In this document: positions 59,829 through 64,000 of the stretch, piece after piece | How the letters are laid out: each line of letters begins with the position of its first letter | How positions within the stretch are numbered: the stretch's first letter is position 1 | Origin: Sphingosinicella sp. YJ22 | GTDB lineage: Bacteria > Pseudomonadota > Alphaproteobacteria > Sphingomonadales > Sphingomonadaceae | Direction: 5' to 3' | NCBI RefSeq assembly: GCF_011320075.1 | Contig: NZ_JAANPA010000006.1 | Location: 31,342-95,341, forward strand | DNA: 64,000 nucleotides | The notes under the pieces: model-generated | Told to the model about the DNA's origin: nothing | Seen by the model: only the letters and a program-made list of their open reading frames with translations | Database searches by the model: none | Program-made: the position numbers and the translations under genes

Positions 59829-60249
59829 TTGTCGTCCGGTAGGTTGGCGGGGTTCCAGACGACCTCCCACAGATGGCCGTCGGGATCGGTGAAATAGCCG
59901 GCATAGCCGCCGTAGAAGGTGTCCTGCGCCGGCTTGACGATCTCCGCGCCGGCGCCTCGGGCCTGCGCCATCACGCCGTCCACCTCGTCGCGGCTCGCGA
60001 CATTGTGGCCGATCGAGAAGGAGGTGGAGCTGCCCGGCGCCGCGGGAAGGCCGCTGTCATGGGCGAGGTCGGCCTGCGCCCACACCGCCAGCTTCACCCC
60101 GCCGGCAAGGTCGAAGAAGGCGACCGCGCCATGCTCGAACTCGCGGCGACAATGCCCTCGGTCGGTAGTTTGAGCCCATCCCGGTAGAAAGCCACCGACC
60201 GCTCCAGGTCGGACACCGCCAGCGTCAGAACGGACAGGCGCGGCTTCAC
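59825..60249 (-). pseudogene. VOC family (glyoxalase-like) gene with an apparent frameshift
   Basis: From a GTG at 60249 the frame reads LSVLTLAVSDLERSVAFYRDGL, the start of a VOC protein, then loses homology near 60140. A second frame, one base out, continues REFEHGAVAFFDLAGG and then GGYAGYFTDPDGHLWEVVWNPA to the stop at 59825. One missing base around 60135-60145 would restore a full 142-residue protein. It is either a recent pseudogene or a sequencing error. Confidence 0.75.
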
Positions 60250-60256
60250 CGGCGCC

Positions 60257-61828
60257 TCACTCCCACTCGATCGTGCCGGGCGGCTTCGACGTATAGTCGT
60301 AGACGACGCGGTTGATGCCCTTGACCTCGTTGACGATCCGCGTCGCCACGCGGCTCAGGAAGGCGCCGTCAAACGGATAGACGTCGGCGGTCATGCCGTC
60401 GGTGCTGGTCACCGCGCGAAGCCCGCAGACGCTGTCATAGGTGCGATAGTCGCCCATCACGCCGACCGTCTTGACCGGCAGGAGCACCGCGAACGCCTGC
60501 CAGATCGCGTCGTAGAGGCCGGCGTTGCGGATCTCCTCGAGATAGATCGCGTCGGCCTTCCTGAGGATGTCGCAGCGCTCCTTGGTGACCTCGCCGGGGA
60601 TCCGGATGGCGAGGCCTGGGCCGGGGAAGGGGTGGCGGCCGACAAAGGCCTGCGGAAGGCCGAGCTCGCGGCCGAGCGCCCGGACCTCGTCCTTGAACAA
60701 TTCGCGAAGCGGCTCGACCAGCTTCATGTTCATCCGCTCGGGGAGGCCGCCGACATTGTGGTGGCTCTTGATCGTCACGCTGGGGCCGCCGGTGAAGCTG
60801 ACGCTCTCGATCACGTCCGGATAGAGGGTGCCTTGGGCGAGGAAATCGGCGCCGCCGATCTTGCGCGCCTCCTCCTCGAACAGGTCGATGAAGGCGCCGC
60901 CGATGAACTTCCGCTTGGCCTCCGGGTCGGTGAGCCCGGCGAGGCCGCCGAGGAACATCTCCTCCGCGTCCACATGGACGAGCGGGATGTTGTAGCTGTT
61001 GCGGAACAGGCTCACCACCTGCTCGGCCTCGCCCGACCGCATCAGACCGTGGTCGACGAACACGCAGGTCAGCTGCTCGCCGATCGCCTCGTGGATCAGC
61101 ACCGCGGCGACCGCGCTGTCGACTCCGCCGGACAGGCCGCAGATCACCCGGCCCTTGCCGACCTGGGCGCGGATCTCCTCGATCTTGGTCTTGCGGAACT
61201 CCGCCATCGTCCAGTCGCCGGCGCAGCCGCAGACGTGGCGGACGAAATTGGCGATCAGCTTGCCGCCGTCGGGCGTGTGCACGACCTCGGGGTGGAACTG
61301 GGTGCCGTAATAGCGCCGCTCGTCGTCGGCGATCACCGCGAACGGGGCGCCGTCGCTGGTCGCGACGATTCGGAAGCCGGGGGCGAAGCGGGTGACCTTG
61401 TCGCCATGGCTCATCCACACCTGGTGGCGCTCGCCGACCTGCCACAGGCCGTCGAACAGCTTGCACTCCTCGGTCACGGTCAGGAACGCGCGGCCGAACT
61501 CGCCGCCCTCGCCGGTCTCATGCCCGGGCCGCACCTCGCCGCCGAGCTGGTGGGTCATGACCTGCTGGCCGTAGCAGATTCCGAGGATCGGCAGGCCGCT
61601 GTCGAAGAGCACCTGAGGCGCCCGCGGGCTGCCCTCCTCGGGCACTCCGGCCGGCGATCCCGACAGGATGATGCCCTTGGGCTTCATCCGCTTGAACGCC
61701 TCCTCGGCCATCGTGAAGGGCGCGATCTCGCTATAGACGCCGGCCTCGCGGACGCGGCGCGCGATCAGCTGCGTCACCTGGCTGCCGAAGTCGACGATGA
61801 GGATGGATTCGGAAGGCTGGACCGTCAT
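60257..61828 (-). CDS. guaA: GMP synthase (glutamine-hydrolysing)
   Basis: A 523-residue two-domain enzyme. The amidotransferase half has [16 protein letters not shown] (Cys) and [10 protein letters not shown] (His-Glu); the synthase half has the P-loop [15 protein letters not shown] and the C-terminal [10 protein letters not shown] and IEWE end. It makes GMP from XMP, ATP and glutamine. ATG 61828 is chosen over an upstream in-frame start at 61876. It is divergent from the ArsR gene. Confidence 0.96.
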   Translation of the reverse strand: MTVQPSESILIVDFGSQVTQLIARRVREAGVYSEIAPFTMAEEAFKRMKPKGIILSGSPAGVPEEGSPRAPQVLFDSGLPILGICYGQQVMTHQLGGEVRPGHETGEGGEFGRAFLTVTEECKLFDGLWQVGERHQVWMSHGDKVTRFAPGFRIVATSDGAPFAVIADDERRYYGTQFHPEVVHTPDGGKLIANFVRHVCGCAGDWTMAEFRKTKIEEIRAQVGKGRVICGLSGGVDSAVAAVLIHEAIGEQLTCVFVDHGLMRSGEAEQVVSLFRNSYNIPLVHVDAEEMFLGGLAGLTDPEAKRKFIGGAFIDLFEEEARKIGGADFLAQGTLYPDVIESVSFTGGPSVTIKSHHNVGGLPERMNMKLVEPLRELFKDEVRALGRELGLPQAFVGRHPFPGPGLAIRIPGEVTKERCDILRKADAIYLEEIRNAGLYDAIWQAFAVLLPVKTVGVMGDYRTYDSVCGLRAVTSTDGMTADVYPFDGAFLSRVATRIVNEVKGINRVVYDYTSKPPGTIEWE

Positions 61829-61885
61829 GGCCGGGCGATAGGAACCACGCCGCGAGCTGTAAAGGCGCGGGCACATCCGGACCGA

Positions 61886-61905
61886 TAGTTAGGCAATCGC
61901 TAAAC
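61886..61905. promoter_or_regulatory. Candidate ArsR-family operator
   Basis: AGTTAG-N7-CTAAACT: a TTAG/CTAA dyad (61888-61891, 61899-61902) 39 bases upstream of the ArsR-family gene. This is the usual form for autoregulated repressors of that family. It also lies upstream of guaA. Confidence 0.45.
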
Positions 61906-61943
61906 TGTCTTGCGCCGGCCCTTTCCTCGCGATACTAAAGCAT

Positions 61944-62291
61944 GTGCTTAACCAATCACCCAGCCTCGATCGCTCTTTCCAGGCGCTCGCCGATCCGACC
62001 CGACGGGGAATCGTAGCTCGCCTCACCCGTGGGCCCGCCTCGGTCAGCGAGATCGCCCGGCCGCTGGAGATGAGCCTGCCCGCTGTCCTCCAGCATCTGA
62101 AGCTGCTCGAGGACAGCGGCCTCGTGCGTTCCGAAAAGCAGGGCCGGGTGCGCACGGTGCGGATCGAGGGCGAGGCGCTCGCCGCCACCGAACGCTGGCT
62201 CGCCGAGCTCCGCCACGAATGGGAAAGTCGCCTCGATCGCTTCGCGGCCCATGTCGCAGAGATGAAGAGCAAGGGAGAGAAGAATGGCTGA
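61944..62291 (+). CDS. ArsR-family (HTH_20 type) transcriptional regulator
   Basis: A 115-residue winged-helix protein: FQALADPTRRGIVARLTRGPASVSEIA, then LEMSLPAVLQHLKLLEDSGLV. No metal-binding Cys pair is visible, in keeping with the subgroup that pairs with SRPBCC proteins. The start is GTG 61944. It overlaps the SRPBCC gene by eight bases, so the two are co-expressed and the pair is probably self-regulated. Confidence 0.88.
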   Translation: MLNQSPSLDRSFQALADPTRRGIVARLTRGPASVSEIARPLEMSLPAVLQHLKLLEDSGLVRSEKQGRVRTVRIEGEALAATERWLAELRHEWESRLDRFAAHVAEMKSKGEKNG

Positions 62292-62772
62292 CCACGACCT
62301 CGTCCTCGAACGCACTTTGGACGCGCCGCGCGACCTCGTCTGGCGGGCCTGGACCGATCCCGAGCAGGTCAGGAAATGGTGGGCGCCGCGGCCGTACCAG
62401 ACGCCCGAGGTCGACATGGACCTTCGCCCGGGCGGCCGCTTCTACACCCGGATGACCGGCCCCGACGGCTTCGACAATGAAGGCGAGGGCTGCTTCCTCG
62501 AGGTCGTCGAGGGCGAGAAGGTGGTGTGGACCTCGGCGCTTCGCGGCGGCTACCGGCCGGTCGAGGCGATCGAGGATTGCGGCGGCTTCCCGTTCACCGC
62601 GATCGTCACCTTCGAGGACGCCGGCGACGGCAAGACCCGCTACCGCGCCGTCGCCCTGCACCGCAATTCGGCCGATGCCGACACCCACGCCAAGATGGGC
62701 TTCCACGACGGCTGGGGCACCTGCGCCGACCAGCTCGGCGAAGTCGCGAAAGGACTCGGCGCCACGGCCTAG
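62284..62772 (+). CDS. SRPBCC / AHSA1-like protein
   Basis: A 162-residue START-like domain: LVLERTLDAPRDLVWRAWTDPEQVRKWWAP at the start, then MTGPDGFDNEGEGCFLEVVEGEKVVWTS and GFHDGWGTCADQLGEV at the end. It has a ligand-binding fold and the ligand is not known. It is the second gene of the ArsR pair and ends by overlapping the convergent FAD oxidase gene. Confidence 0.88.
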   Translation: MADHDLVLERTLDAPRDLVWRAWTDPEQVRKWWAPRPYQTPEVDMDLRPGGRFYTRMTGPDGFDNEGEGCFLEVVEGEKVVWTSALRGGYRPVEAIEDCGGFPFTAIVTFEDAGDGKTRYRAVALHRNSADADTHAKMGFHDGWGTCADQLGEVAKGLGATA

Positions 62773-64000
62773 TGTACGAGGCGCTCGCCGCTCTCGGCCT
62801 TGCTCGCGAGCGAGAAGCGCGGCTCGATCGCGAGCGGGGCGCCGGTGGCCAAGGCGGCGGCATAGGCGCCGACCGCCGGCCCCATCTTGAAGCCGTGGCC
62901 TGATCCGGCGCCGACCAGCACGGTATTGTGCCAGCGCGGGTGGCGGTCGATCAGGAAGTCGCCATTGGCGCTGTTCTCATATTGGCAGACCCGGCTCTCG
63001 TTGAGCGGCGCGTCGGCAAGCGCCGGGAAGCGCCGCGCCATGAACGCGTGCGCCCGTGCCAGCGCCTCGGCGGAATGGACTCGGTCGCCAAGGTCCGGGT
63101 CCATCACCGGCCCATGCGTGTCGCGCGCGATCTTGAAGCCACGCGCCTCGAGGTCGGGCATGCCGTAGAACAGGTCGCCGCCGTTGAAATCGGCCCAGCC
63201 CGGCAATTGGCCCGGGCCGAAGCGCGGGTCGCCGGCCGGCGGGCGAAAGAAGAACACTTCCTGCCGCGTCGGCCTGATCCGCCGCGCGAGCAGGTCGGGG
63301 AACAGCCGCGGCAGCCACGGCCCGGTCGCGAAGACGAAGCGGTCGGCATTGATCGTCTGGCCGTCGACGGTGCGCAGCTGGGTGAGGCGTCCAGCGGCCG
63401 CGTCCGGCGGCAGCACCTGAGCGGCGAGATAGGAGCCGCCGGCCTCGACGAACCGCGCCACCAGGGTCTGCACCGCCCGCCGCGCCATCAGCACGCCGAA
63501 TTGCGGCTCGTACAGGCCAAGCGCGACGCCTTCGAAATCGATCGCGGGGAATCGCCGTGCCATCTCCGCCCGCTCGAGGACCTGGGTCGGCAGGCCGAAG
63601 CGGCGGTGCACCTCGATCGTCGCCAGCGCATAGGGGTCGCGGTCGGGGAAGAAGAACAGCACGCCGGTCTCGGCGAACAGCGGCAGCCCCGCGGTCCGCG
63701 ACAGCGCCCGCCACTCCTCGAGCGAGGACAGCGCCATGCGCGTATAGATCTCGTCCGCGCCATAGGCGCCGCGGATCATTCGCGACTCCCCGCCGGACGA
63801 GGCGCGGGCATGGGCCGGCCCCCACGGGTCGACCAGAAGAACCCGAAATCCGGCGTCCCGAAGCTTGGCCGCGGTCCACGCGCCGAACACGCCGGCGCCG
63901 ACCACCGCCACGTCCAGCGGCGACGCCGGGACCGCGACCGGGGCCGGGCGCCCGCCGACCTGAGCCGCGGCCGGGCGGGCCGCCGCGAGCGAGGTCGGAG
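62769..64000 (-). CDS. FAD-dependent amine oxidase (sarcosine/N-methyltryptophan oxidase-like), 5' end outside window
   Basis: At least 410 residues. The FAD motif VAVVGAGVFGAWTAAKLRDAG, then ASSGGESRMIRGAYG, and the C-terminal region GDFLIDRHPRWHNTVLVGAGSGHGFKMGP define the monomeric sarcosine oxidase/DAO group. The frame remains open to the window end: upstream of the FAD motif there is an Ala-rich stretch (SLAAARPAAAQVGG) that looks like the end of a signal peptide, so the true start is beyond 64000. Substrate is probably an N-methyl or secondary amine. Confidence 0.87.
   Translation of the reverse strand, partial: PTSLAAARPAAAQVGGRPAPVAVPASPLDVAVVGAGVFGAWTAAKLRDAGFRVLLVDPWGPAHARASSGGESRMIRGAYGADEIYTRMALSSLEEWRALSRTAGLPLFAETGVLFFFPDRDPYALATIEVHRRFGLPTQVLERAEMARRFPAIDFEGVALGLYEPQFGVLMARRAVQTLVARFVEAGGSYLAAQVLPPDAAAGRLTQLRTVDGQTINADRFVFATGPWLPRLFPDLLARRIRPTRQEVFFFRPPAGDPRFGPGQLPGWADFNGGDLFYGMPDLEARGFKIARDTHGPVMDPDLGDRVHSAEALARAHAFMARRFPALADAPLNESRVCQYENSANGDFLIDRHPRWHNTVLVGAGSGHGFKMGPAVGAYAAALATGAPLAIEPRFSLASKAESGERLVH

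Noticed and set aside
60632..61888. Plus-strand frame of 418 codons opposite guaA
   Set aside because: Antisense to a certain housekeeping gene; low-complexity Ala/Asp/Leu/His text.
1..64000. CRISPR arrays, insertion sequences, prophage genes and rRNA
   Set aside because: No regularly spaced repeats, transposase, integrase or phage protein and no rRNA-like sequence were seen.

Overview
The window looks like chromosome of a GC-rich alphaproteobacterium, most likely a sphingomonad (order Sphingomonadales). The basis is the crtY-crtI-crtB and crtZ-crtW carotenoid genes, an EL222-like LOV-HTH photosensor, a CC0125/CC1285-family lipoprotein, DUF6894, DUF6356 and DUF2141 proteins, and FixL/FixJ. 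There are no rRNA genes, no intact mobile elements and no CRISPR array. One complete tRNA gene (tRNA-Glu, TTC) is present. Gene density is very high and most operons are joined by 1-25 base overlaps.

Layout. 1-11.4 kb is a stress/metal/redox region: NRAMP-type transporter (partial), Hsp20, archaeal-type thymidine/AMP phosphorylase coupled to a PRPP synthetase, a peroxiredoxin-like protein without its catalytic cysteine, a lipid-anchored cytochrome c, a VIT1/CCC1 transporter coupled to a universal stress protein, a degenerate receiver protein, a P2-type cation ATPase, a zinc alcohol dehydrogenase and a small ion channel, followed by a decayed erythromycin-esterase gene. 11.4-19.0 kb is a compact histidine operon: TrpR-like regulator, hisG, hisD, a fused hisC-hisB, hisH, hisA, hisF, hisIE and a HisN-type phosphatase. 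19.0-28.2 kb is the isoprenoid/carotenoid region: LOV-HTH regulator, ispH-ispA, crtYIB on the plus strand and a sulfotransferase-crtZ-crtW series on the minus strand. 28.2-37.0 kb holds a tRNA-like 3' fragment, an MgtC/DUF4010 protein with an L,D-transpeptidase, and a four-gene operon of a CrtI-like oxidoreductase with an ABC exporter.

37.0-47.2 kb returns to stress and oxygen sensing: GNAT, FixL-FixJ, three two-domain universal stress proteins, a beta-CASP metallo-beta-lactamase protein, a CBS-domain protein, a lipoprotein and an alpha/beta hydrolase. 47.2-64 kb is mostly housekeeping and accessory: a divergent FtsZ paralog with a coupled zinc-ribbon protein, a FAD oxidoreductase, NUDIX, RecJ, tRNA-Glu, a 2OG-Fe(II) oxygenase, a hybrid sensor kinase coupled to cytidine deaminase, a beta-helix exoprotein, an ArsC-like protein, a frameshifted VOC protein, GuaA, an ArsR/SRPBCC pair and a truncated FAD oxidase at the window edge.

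How it fits together. FixL keeps the haem-pocket residues of rhizobial FixL. The intergenic regions in front of the stress genes on both sides of the his and crt regions carry a recurring motif of the form TACGYA-N4/5-CC(C)STA, which resembles a known FixJ target class. My main hypothesis is a FixLJ-controlled low-oxygen/dormancy regulon in these two islands. Its content (Hsp20, several Usp proteins, a CBS protein, a cation ATPase) is reminiscent of the mycobacterial DosR regulon. Other points worth a second look are the HisC-HisB fusion, the sulfotransferase beside crtZ/crtW, the CrtI-like/ABC exporter operon and the second FtsZ.
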